Positions 53,319 through 62,836 of a stretch of 64,000 bases of DNA are shown in pieces (positions within the stretch are counted from its first letter, which is position 1; the number at the start of each line of letters is the position of its first letter). Source of the stretch: Phymatolithon calcareum (taxonomy: Eukaryota > Rhodophyta > Florideophyceae > Hapalidiales); assembly GCA_977006965.1 (NCBI GenBank), contig OZ345352.1:4402001-4466000 (forward strand), in the 5' to 3' direction. The translations under genes and the position numbers were made by a program. A model generated the notes under the pieces. That model saw nothing but the letters and a program-made list of their open reading frames with translations. It was not told the origin of the DNA and ran no database searches.

Positions 53319-54242
53319 TGTGGGCGGGATTGCGGGTGCCGGGGGAGAACCGGAGTTGGGTTGTCGCGAAAGTTGAAGACGGGCGATGCGGACACCAAGC
53401 CGTGTGGAGAAATCTGATCTGATGAATACTTTACTGTACAAAACAGTATGTATGACGGCAGCGTGCACAGGGAGAGCCAGCAATGCTAATTTGACCCCTT
53501 GTTGTAGTTTCTATTTCTATTGTTCAACAAACTACAGTAGAGTGGCAGAAATATCCATGGGGAGGTGCAGCAGGGGAGGTTGTGAATATGATACCGCGGT
53601 CCTTGCAATATGCCACTTTACACTCACGTGCAAAAAATGCGTTTTCGCTCCGTCAGCGAAACAGGACGGTTTTCGAATGCTGTGTATCATACAGTGAACT
53701 TCAATTCCAGAATTCCAGTTTAGTCTTTGTGAGGTTCATAACGAAATCGAAACGTCCAGTATCGTATATTTCCATGATTTTTGCACTCAAGCATCGAGTG
53801 GGATTGTTGGAGACATGAACACCCCGAACGGACCTCTAGAGTGGTAAGGCGTGCCCTCTTGCCGGGCTGGGACTTCGGAGTGGGCCTTCCGCATGACTAT
53901 CATACCTTCGCATTTTTATTTGAAATTCATCTTTTCGACCGCTGTACGCGTACATCTGTACCACGTGTACACTGTTTCATAAGCTCTCGTGAGGGTTCCT
54001 CGCAAAAACACGAAAGGAGAGGGCCTTATCAGCAAGATGAGGCCCTCAGAGGGCTTTATTTGGAGAGTGGCCCGAGCGGGGTGTCCATCTCTAGATTGTT
54101 GCATTTACGTGCTGGGGTTACTTCGTACAGAGTACTACATTTCCTTCTTACATCAGCTTGCCTGCGAGTTATCCGACACGGGAGGCGACCCTCTGGGCGG
54201 GGAATTTGGACTTGAAGCCTCACTGCCCCTCTGTGAGACATA
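53319..54242. other. intergenic, no feature recognised
   Basis: A short hairpin GAGGGCCTTATC / GATGAGGCCCTC lies at about 54021-54049. Otherwise only short frames. Confidence 0.3.
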
Positions 54243-54350
54243 CAGTCGATCCTTGATTCTTGAATCTCTTATTTTTGAATATCCTCGATTTTTTGAATAC
54301 AGAATGCCTGTCCCAAGTCGGTTTCGCATAAAATTTGAACGAAAATAAAG
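54243..54350 (+). repeat. pogo/Tc1-like terminal sequence
   Basis: ATACAGTCGATCCTTGATTC, followed by repeated TTGAAT blocks (TCTTGAATCT, TTTTGAATAT, TTTTGAATAC). This CAGTCGA plus repeated TGAAT pattern is seen at ends of pogo-type elements. No transposase is nearby. Confidence 0.45.
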
Positions 54351-55597
54351 TATTTCTGGATACTCGAATGTGGAATATCAAAACTTGTAGCTTCAAACCA
54401 AAGACTATTTTTTATTATTTTTATGTATCCTGTATTCAACGTTGACTATTGGCGATTTTTTATGAGAGTAGTTCCTTGGGCAGTGTGGAGCGCAAGATTT
54501 ACCGCTCCAGCGGAATCATCACTTCGTCTCCAATTGGTTGTGGTCAGTGTACAAGATGGGATCCGATTTCTTGTTGTTTACAGTTCTACAAGGGTAATAT
54601 CTCTGTCTTGGTAAAAGGTCTATTGGTTGGTTCTAATTACATCCGCTTCTCTCTGGCTCGTCTTCAGCTTCTGTTCCTTTTCTTGTCATCCTTACATCCC
54701 GCCGGCACCTGTGTCACGCTGATGGAGCTCGGCGGCATCCCAAAATAATCGCGAAATTTTATGTTGTTTTTATGCTTAAGGCACGTCACAGCCCCCGCCA
54801 TATGCAGCGTTCCCGCTCTCAGGATTACATTACACCTCAAGACATCTCACCGGGTGTTTACGGCATTACCTGGACACACCTGTTGATCAATTAAGACCGC
54901 CCTCAATACTCCTGCCCGAGGTCAGATGAGATTTACCCAAACAACGGTGCTCATTTTCCAGTCTAGATGAACGCGGTCGTCTAGCTTTCGGATATCTTGG
55001 CCCTCAATAGAGGACATTGTTTTCTGAAATCCATTTCCTCGACATCTTTTTCCTTTGTGCATGTAACTCCGTCTTCCTTTTGGATAGGCTACATAAAGCT
55101 CTTCTGGGGAGAAATGACGAGCGTCCCCCTTCGGATCACGTTGCTGTGTGTAGTAGAGTAATCATTTGCCGTTTATGGGTTTTTCGGCCGATCTAGCCCA
55201 CTGGTCCATTTGGGACCCGTAATAATTGGTATATGACACCTCGTAGATTAATCTGTAGTTATCTTTACACTAGGCGCTTTTCGTCTGAAACTGTTAGAGG
55301 AGCGATGAGTACTTAACCCGATCGTCCACAAGCTAAGATAAACGAACATGCAACTTCCGGCTTAGCTTGGCTTCGCAGAGAAGGACTTCGGGAACACTGT
55401 TGCGACTCCAGCGGCCATTGACACATTAGGTCCTCCACCTGAGCAGGGCACTTCGCAGCAAGGAGTGCTTCCTCCAACTTTGCCCACGTCACTGGCTGAA
55501 CCTTTGCACCGAACTCTTCGGCCATCGTCCGGTGAGTGACCCCCATTCCACCTGGCGTTCCACGCCGCCGATCCCTAGCTCGTTGGTGCTAAAACAT
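54351..55597. other. no recognised gene
   Basis: The frame 54449-54748 is open without motifs. A minus-strand frame at 55313-55546 contains VTWAKLEEALLAAKCPAQVE, which has a Gag-like feel but is too short to call. Confidence 0.3.
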
Positions 55598-55690
55598 ACA
55601 GTCAAAACCTCGTATCAAACACGCTCTGTCCCCACACATCGCGCATTGGGGCTGCAATCCCGTTGCGGAGGCATAGTGGGTCCAACAAGA
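55598..55690 (+). repeat. pogo/Tc1-like terminal sequence
   Basis: ATACAGTCAAAACCTCGTAT, then CACGCTCTGTCCCC, the usual order at such ends. It adjoins a minisatellite. Confidence 0.45.
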
Positions 55691-55820
55691 AGTACGGGGT
55701 CCAAATCAAGGTCGGCAAAAGCGGCGAAGAAGGACGGAGTCCAAATCAAGTTCGACAAAGCGATGAAGTAGGACAGGGTCCAAATCAAAGTCAGCAAAAG
55801 CGGCGACGAAGGACGGGGTC
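55690..55820 (+). repeat. minisatellite of about 40 bp, three units
   Basis: Units share GTCCAAATCAA(G/A)(G/T)TC, GGCAAAAGCGGCGA and GAAGGAC(G/A)G. Spacing is 40-42 bp. Confidence 0.75.
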
Positions 55821-56160
55821 CGACACACGCAAGAAAAAGCTGGCGAAGAAGGCCAAGCAAGCATTGCGAATAAATGATTAATACACTCTTCGAGTGTATG
55901 GGGCACTGTAGACACGCAATAATGCAGTGGCACCACAAGCTGCAGGAATAGGCGACCTAAATTCCAGCATAGATTCTGCGAGCAGGAAGCACGCAATATA
56001 CTTCCACCAAAGTCCATAGCTGGAAGGCAATCGGAAGCCTATTTAAGCAGTTCTCCCTTTGTAGTTTTAGTAGAGAGCATCTCACCATCTCATCGGAGAG
56101 AGATCACCCCTTTTCAAGATAAACCATTCTTCATCTTTTCACCACCAGTGATTACATTCT
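55821..56160 (+). mobile_element. 3' end of a second gypsy element (pol end, primer site, LTR start)
   Basis: A lysine-rich C-terminus (KKKLAKKAKQALRIND-stop at 55880) is followed by ATGGGGCAC and TGTAGACACGC at 55909. The complete element has the same order and motif (ATGGGGCAC then TGTAGATATGG). A TATTTAA box at 56040 suits an LTR U3. The LTR right edge and 5' partner were not found. Confidence 0.5.
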
Positions 56161-56806
56161 TCTTCTTCGCGATAGACCTGTTTTTATATCTTAGATAGCA
56201 TTTTTTCTAGTTTGCATTGTAACTTCTCTGAGCTCCGAGTTTCTCATAGAGGGGAATCGTCCAAAGGACCATTTTATGGCCAGGGTACTGCTATGCCACG
56301 TCTCGATTCAAGATCATGCCCTCAGCTATGTCCAGTCTTACCATTGCATCTATAGTTTCTTTCTCTACGTTCTTTTTGTGCTGACATTCTTTTCCTTGCT
56401 ACAGAATCACTTGCTTCACAATTCAGCTGTTATGCAGAGCTATTACAGTAGTCTGGAAGGAGAGCCTCCATTCCGTGTCCCGTGTACCATTCCTCTTGGC
56501 ATTACGGCAGCTCTTGTAACCGTTCCGGGTAACATTCCACTTGGCACCCAGAGAATCATGTCCCCTACAAGTTTCTTTTGTACTTTCCGCAGTATCCGTC
56601 TTTTGAACCTCCTATATAAGGAGATACTTTTCTGCACCCTACAATAAATGAATCAAGGGACTCCACTGTTTCACATTTGCTTCACACCACCAGTTGTGCA
56701 TACTGCCTAATAGGTACTGTATCTCCTGGACTGGAAGCAAAAGTGCGGCGGCAGTGATATCTTGGTCTACGGGATATTATTGCCTCTTTCAGGATATAAA
56801 AAGATG
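56161..56806. other. no recognised gene
   Basis: The frame at 56276-56647 (123 codons) includes a hydrophobic stretch (IYSFFLYVLFVLTFFSLL) but nothing else supports it. Confidence 0.25.
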
Positions 56807-57780
56807 GGGGTAGAAAGATTTTTGAGGAAATTCACTACATGGCCACCAAAAATTGGAAAAATTCACTACATGGCCATCTCTAGCCAAATCTACTACTCAT
56901 CCGTTACGAGTACAACGGCGCTCTGTAAGCACATTGTCGTATTCATCTGCAACGCTCAACAGACAACACTCCCGCACTAACTCCGAAATCATAGAAAACA
57001 AGGAGCTCGTGCTACAGGTAGGCGGCTACGCTGGATCAAGCTTTGTTGACATTGTAAACCTCTTGATCTCCCACAAAACGTCAATGGGCAAGGCCACCTC
57101 GTAGAGAAGGGAAACAAACAGCGCCTGACACTCATCTGCAGTCAGCGCACAGCTTGCACCTGCACTTTTGTACACTTCTAGGCGCTTGAAGCAGCATTGG
57201 GTGTCGTTCGACCCGTGGAACGAGCAATGGTTCGGGGACGTATGGACGTTGAGAACGTGGGCCAAACTGCATGCGTGCAGCATCACGCGTGTTGCAGTCA
57301 CTGGAGACCAGCTCGTATAGGATTTTGGTGCCGTTTGACCTTGCGACTAAGCCGGGCCGCAAGCGCAAGAAGCCCTAATTGCCGTCCGAAATGAGGGCCC
57401 GTCACTGCTCCTCGTGCCGAAACACTGGTCACTTTTCGCAGACATGCGGGAGACCCAACATACACAACGTCGTCGAGGCGAAATGAAAACACATCGACAA
57501 AGCGGCTCAGTCCATGATCATGGATCTTACCGCCTGCGATGATGGAGATGCTACTTGCGACGAGGATCTAAAGCGTAGAGAGTAGCGCGCGCAATAAATT
57601 TTACTGTCCCATTGATTGCTTTGACAAACGGATGAGTAGTAGTTTTGGCTAGAGTGTGTTATGATAGTACGCTTGGCTAGGGGTGAGTAGTAGATTTGCT
57701 AGAGATGGCCATGTAGTGAATTTATCCAGTTTTTGGTGGCCATGTAGTGAATTTCCTCAAAGATTTTTCTATTCCCCTAT
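56807..57780 (+). mobile_element. Mutator-like element with about 100-bp inverted ends, internally deleted
   Basis: The left arm (56807-56905) and inverted right arm (57780-57640) share GAGGAAATTCACTACATGGC, CACCAAAAA, ATTCACTACATGGCCATCTC and AAATCTACTACTCA. Each arm contains the ACTACATGGCCA block twice. Long inverted ends and the zinc knuckle inside suggest a MULE. No 9-bp target duplication was found. A related shorter element lies at 31735-32305. Confidence 0.6.
57381..57486 (+). pseudogene. CCHC zinc knuckle, remnant of a MULE-type transposase C-terminus
   Basis: It reads EMRARHCSSCRNTGHFSQTC, a C-x2-C-x4-H-x4-C knuckle, preceded (past a TAA) by a basic PGRKRKKP. That order, a basic proline/glycine stretch and then a knuckle, is usual at the C-terminus of MULE/FAR1-type transposases. 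Upstream frames (DPWNEQWFGDVWTLRTWAKL) may be further remnants. Confidence 0.5.
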
Positions 57781-57829
57781 TCCTGGACAAGTTAGGACTG
57801 GCCGCAATCTCAAAACACAGAGTTCCACA

Positions 57830-57980
57830 GGACAGGGGAGTAATTTTCCCCCTCGAAGTCCCGAAGAAACTCTTCCATAGACAGAATCCAGCCAAAACCT
57901 CTTGGCACTAGGAAAGTTGCCCCAAGCGTGAGCAGATGCGTTGGTAACTTTTAAAATAAAAATCTACCTTTCTTCTTCTT
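57830..57980 (+). repeat. retroposon 3' tail (family D)
   Basis: TAATTTTCCCCCTCGAAGTC, GACAGAATCCAGCCAAAACC, GCAGATGCGTTGGTAACTTT and AAAATAAAAATC, matching 20995-21215. Confidence 0.6.
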
Positions 57981-58261
57981 CTGTTCCCCAATATCACTAC
58001 ATGATGCCCTATGTCCCCTACAGGAAGTCCCTCAGTTAGCGTTCCCTAGTTTCGCAAAACGGTCTCTATCATGCATGGTTCGGAAGTCCAAAGAATCCAA
58101 TATTCTACCATTCTATATAAAATATAAATTTGTAGAATATTGGACAATATATTATATTGTAATGAACGAGTTGATAGTGTGTTGCTAATGAGTGCCGCGA
58201 AGGCACACTGGAACGCTCCCCGCACAGTAAAGTCATCTGTGTGGATTCTATTTGGAAACGC

Positions 58262-58720
58262 ATGGCAGTGGATACGGTGATTGTTGTAGTATAATGGATG
58301 GGCGCTGACCTGGACTGTAAACAGGCAAGCGATGTGCGGTAGCGCATGGCAGAGCGAGCACGATAGATCCCCGAAGTCCAGTAAGGAGCGGTGACGCGAA
58401 CGGAAAAGAAACACAGGAGAACAGATGAGTCAGGGCATCAGATATGATTAAGCGGTACAACTACGCTAGCGCCGAGGGAAGCAGACCAAGGGATCCATCT
58501 AGGGAACCGTTATAGATGCGGGCACGAAGACTTCTAGCCAAGGGTGCTTGCCCGGTTTACTGTAGTGGGTCGCCGAGCATGGCATAAGTACTACAGGCGA
58601 CGTCACAGAGCGACGAAAAGGAGCTAATTATCCTATAGTAGAGGTAATTGTAATTACCCTGGGCAACCCATACGTGGCCAACGCTGTAAGCCCCAGCGGG
58701 ACGATTGACATTACTACAAT
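58262..58720 (+). repeat. LINE upstream-ORF region, copy without the rest
   Basis: It matches 50110-49690 in opposite orientation (shared GACTGTAAACAGGC, CGGTAGCGCATGGCAGAG, TTCTAGCCAAGGGTG, GAGCGACGAAAAGGAGCTAA). Since the other copy leads into LINE family 1 C-terminal sequence, this is probably ORF1 or 5' sequence of that family. Confidence 0.55.
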
Positions 58721-60470
58721 TGTCTCCACTATTGTTTTGAGTTTGGTGAGTTTTATGTTGGCAGTCTTACTTCTCTTGCTATAGTTCGGAAACTAGGCGC
58801 GCTACTTGTTCTAAAATCTCCCGAAAGTCAGCAGCAGTGATTGGGTAAAGTGCAGTGAAAAGATCTCCCCAACGGCGAAGGGCACATCATATTGCCCACT
58901 CCTAATTAATAGGACTTATGGAGAATGTACCAAGTGTCCCAACTTGAGGAAATGCCCACACAAAGCATTAAAATATATATTATTGAGGAAGATCTACAAT
59001 TTTAAAAGGTAGATCTTCGTGACTTATAATGCACTCACTCGCGCGCGTACAGATCCCCTTGGTTGCCGCGAAGGGATGCGCCCCGAAAGGAACGCCCAGG
59101 AGGCTATGCGCTCGAACGTTTGGTTTCTCGACTCCGACTAGGTCAACGCCTGAAAACAATGATGGATTTGGCTTGGGTAAATACCTCTCATCGACGATCC
59201 TCCAATTGCTATTCTTGTGTGTCAAACCAACCCTGGAATCAATCTTCAATCTTCACCGACATTCTCATCACAGGCGACTAATAGCTCTTAATATTGCAAA
59301 CGTTGCAATTGAATTGAGATAAGTTAAGACGCTCGGCACCCTGCTAACCGCACCCGGGGAAATACAGAAAACATTACAAGAGGTTTGGAATTTAGCATTT
59401 TTAAAATCCCAGATGCAGAAAAAATCATTTGAAAAGGTGCGAAACTTATGATGGAAGTAATAAGTTATAGTAATAGAATTGGTCTTTGTCGCTATTGGCC
59501 TCACAGCTCTTCCCAGATCTTCACCTTCCGCTCACAATTGTCTATTCACACGCCTGTCTTCAGTTGCATTCTCGAAAAAATTCGTTTCATGAGATCATGC
59601 AGTCTACGTCTTAAAAGCACTCTCTGATTCATTAATTTGTGAAATACTATATTCCTCACTCCTTCGTCGTCTTAGTTGCCTCGAGAACTCCTCTAAAGAT
59701 CCATGTCCATGTCTGTGGATTTAGAATTGAACATTTTAGAGTCTTTGATACTAAATACTTCACATAAAAGTGAAGTAAGAGTGCATTTTTTTAAAAAAGT
59801 CCAGCCTAAAATCAATTGCAAACTTCAATTACGTGCTGGCCTCTCTCGTGATGCACATAGACTCACGGAAATGATTCTAGGTCAAACCAAGATTCCGAAA
59901 TAAACTTTCATACATATGCCCCTTCTGTATGTTATCTTTCAGGCAAGTAATATGTAGGTTGGCAAATATAAGAGTCAGAAGTAGATGAGGCTCGAATGCA
60001 AGGAGTCCTTACACTTTTACTTCTAGTTGACCTTTTTAGTGATCAAAAGATATTTTGTGAGACTGTCATAGAAAGAATTCAAATAATACCTGTGCCCCAT
60101 ATCTCTCATTTGCACAGAAAAAACGAATTTCGGATACTAGATAACGTTGTTATGTTCAGAATCTTTGGCGCAGCTGAAATGGTACTCTATTGAAGACCCT
60201 CTTGGAAGGCATTAGTAAAATCATACAAGTGCAGGGGTCCCATCAGAGTACATTGTAATTTACATTCATGCGCTTGCAATAATCCTTGGGCGCTTAGTCT
60301 CATAATTGTAGACCAATTAGGCACGTAGGTATCTTGGAGATGATGCATTGAACCAATCATGCACTGATTCTCAGTTACGGCAACGAGAACCAATGGGGAA
60401 GAGATTCTCTACTGCAAAGGGAGCCGCTCTGAGATCCGTCGGAGTGTGGCTTTTCAATCCGCTATATCAC
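58721..60470. other. no recognised gene
   Basis: A minus-strand frame at 58980-59249 (KPNPSLFSGVDLVGVEKPNV) and a plus-strand one at 59703-59903 are open but unassigned. Confidence 0.3.
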
Positions 60471-60484
60471 ACTGAGCAATGATC
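60471..60484 (+). repeat. LINE target-site duplication, left copy
   Basis: ACTGAGCAATGATC, repeated exactly at 61389-61402. Confidence 0.9.
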
Positions 60485-61388
60485 ACCGAGATGGGAGTAT
60501 GCCATGCACCTGACGCCATGGACGCCGAGAGTCCAGACAGCTATCGCAGAAGTGGAGAAGACATTTTTCGCACAAGTATTCGGTCCAATATCGAAAAACC
60601 GCTATGTCAGACTTCGCCTTCTTTGCCGAATTCACAACGCCGAAAACAGGAGACTCGTTCTAGCACTCAGAATGGTGGAACGAGCCAGAACAAAGAAAAA
60701 GAGACTTCTGGCCGTCCCAAGCGACGAAAGAGATGTGGATGAACTGCAGTGGGTTAGTCGAGACATATCGGCAATGCTACAGTACGACCTATTCGAGACG
60801 GCACTGACTTTCCTCAAGCAGGGAGTTTGAGCAAAATCGTTGCGGACTTTGCTCTTCAAAGACGAAGGAGACGTCTCGGAGTACAACAGAAAGAGAAAAA
60901 TTCCCTACGATCTGCCGGGATCTACCCTGGTGATTATCAGACTCCCGAAAACACGGCACAGCCAATTAGCGGTAAAGTGGGCATTCGGTTGGTTCCCCCC
61001 AATGAGCACATCACTTCTCGCAGACAAGTTCGGTGATACTGTACCGATCCTCATGAGCAACCTGGAAGAATACCTCGGAAGGTATCAACTGACCAAAGAG
61101 GAGATTAATATCACTGAAAAAGCTCTAGACAAGCTACTCTTCTTCACTATCGTCTTTTACGACGACATGGAATAGACAAGGCGTCAATTGAGGAAATCTG
61201 ATCAGTGGACCACAAGCTTTTCCCTCCCTTTTTACGGGAGAGGGTGTTTGCAGCTAGGGCTACGACGTTTAACCCGGGTTACAAGTATTGAATAGAAGAC
61301 CGAAGCTACAAAGTAGCTGCTGAAACGCATCTCCTTTGCAGCCTCATGAGTGCTACTGAGGGCGTTTAATAAATTCCAATTCAAAAAA
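60485..61388 (+). mobile_element. 5'-truncated LINE (family 3) with poly(A) and 14-bp target duplication
   Basis: The RT C-terminus runs in one frame from WEYAMHLTPWTPRVQTAIAE (60492) to FYDDME-stop at 61175. It is interrupted only by a TGA at 60828-60830 between LKQGV and AKSLRTLLF. Signature RKRKIPYDLPGSTLVIIRLP places it near family 1 but clearly divergent (ADKFGDTVPILMSNLEEYLG). The 3' UTR ends GTTTAATAAATTCC and an A-tract. It is a textbook target-primed insertion product with an intact 14-bp duplication. Confidence 0.9.
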
Positions 61389-61402
61389 ACTGAGCAATGA
61401 TC
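61389..61402 (+). repeat. LINE target-site duplication, right copy
   Basis: ACTGAGCAATGATC immediately after the A-tract. Confidence 0.9.
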
Positions 61403-61750
61403 GTTGCCAGGCTACAAACACATATTCGCTGCTTTCTCGATTATGGATTCGACCTCAAAAAGAAGCTAAGCAAGTCAAATCTTCATTCCCAAAGCAAATG
61501 GTCCCCCGTTTGCTCTTATCTGGCGCGCTTCGCTTGCGTGTAAAAGATTCGAACCAGCTCAGAATCTACGTTTCCATTCGTCCCCGAAGGTGTGCGACAT
61601 GTCTAATGAGTTCATTGCTCGATACCAACAGAATCACGTTGCAAGACATCGATGCCAACTATACGCACTAGATAACACCCTTGTGCGGCCGTCATAGGGA
61701 AAAAGATGATCAACTATAGTTCCATTCTCACATTATTCAGCTCAACCATC
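61403..61750. other. upstream region of the phytase-domain gene
   Basis: No motif recognised. An in-frame ATG at 61706 would extend the next protein by 15 residues; the ATG at 61751 gives the better signal peptide. Confidence 0.35.
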
Positions 61751-62836
61751 ATGGCCTTCAGGACGGCACTTCAGACCTACTTCCTTGCACTTTTCATTTT
61801 CAGCATATCACTTGTTATCGGCCAAGATATCCCGTTTCAAGGCGAAGCTATTGTCCCTTTTGGCTTCCAAGTCGATGGTACCGAAGTAGGCGGTCTCTCA
61901 TCCCTCGAGTATGATCAAGCCAACGACCGATACTTCGCCGCGTGCGATGATCGTTCCTCCAAAGCACCCGCCCGTTACTATGGTCTCAAGATCTCCTTAG
62001 TCGATGGAAGGCTTACCAATGAAAGCGTCACCAGTACATCTATCGTCACCCTCCTAAATTCCACGCAACAGCCTTTTCCTAAGGACTTTGTCGACCGGGA
62101 AGGAATGTGATACTTCCCCGATACCGACACTCTCTACTGGACTAGTGAAGGTCGCTCAAGCATTGGCGTGCCAGGCTTCGTGGCCGAGAGCTACATCAAC
62201 GGGACATTCATCCGCAAGTTTCCTCTTCCGAGCAAGTACGCCCCGTCCACCGACAAGTCCACTGGCGTACGCGACAACAAGGTTTGGGAATCATTCTCTT
62301 TCAATCCTGATAAGACTCTCTGCTACGCCGCGACGGAGAGCGCTCTTCTGTAGGACGGCGACAAGCCCAACTCTGACGCTGAGACCCCGGCACGCGTTCT
62401 CAAGAACAACGTGAGTACAGGCGAGCCGCAACGCGAGTTCATATACAAGATCAGCAAGATCCCGGGTGAACCGACGACAGAGTCCGCAAGTGTTGGCCTT
62501 GTGGAGATGCTTTACGTCACGGATACGAAATTCATCATGGTGGAGCGCTCTAAGGCACCGGACGGCTCGTTCGGTGTTGTACTGTATCTTGCAGATTTGA
62601 CGCATGCCACTGATGTATTTGAACTTGGCAGCGTCAAGGACGAAACCTACACTTCTGCCAAGAAGACCCTTTTGCACGACCTTGCGGATACGGGCGCGGC
62701 GCTGGAGAATATTGAGGCTATAACGTGGGGTCCTGTACTTGAGGACGCGAGTAAGACTTTAATTGTTTGTGGTGACAATGACTTTGAAGAGCCCCGCGGC
62801 ACACAGTTCCTCATAATGAAAGTTCTCGGACTTTAA
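61751..62836 (+). CDS. secreted esterase-like phytase-domain protein with two in-frame stop codons
   Basis: The frame is continuous over 361 codons except for TGA 62108-62110 and TAG 62351-62353. ATG 61751 starts a signal peptide (MAFRTALQTYFLALFIFSIS, cleaved near IGQ-D). The domain follows the PF13449 pattern: GGLSSLEYDQANDRYFAACD, DREGM-stop-YFPDTD, TSEGR, GVRDNKVWESFSFNPD, AATESALL-stop-DGD, GLVEMLYVTD, VERSKAPDG, NIEAITWGPVLEDASKTLIV and CGDNDF. The TGA falls where relatives usually have Arg (DPEGIRY-type) and the TAG where they have Gln (ALVQDG-type), so one C-to-T change each would explain them. The beta-propeller is otherwise complete, indicating a very young pseudogene, readthrough or sequence error. 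Confidence 0.82.

Noticed and set aside
52844-53422. Plus-strand Arg/Ala-rich frame opposite the proline-rich gene
   Set aside because: It is the antisense shadow of the GC-rich proline-rich frame, with no motif and extreme Arg/Ala bias.
61540-61590. Possible tRNA B-box (GGTTCGAATC on the minus strand)
   Set aside because: Flanking bases cannot form a T-stem and no acceptor or anticodon arm is present.
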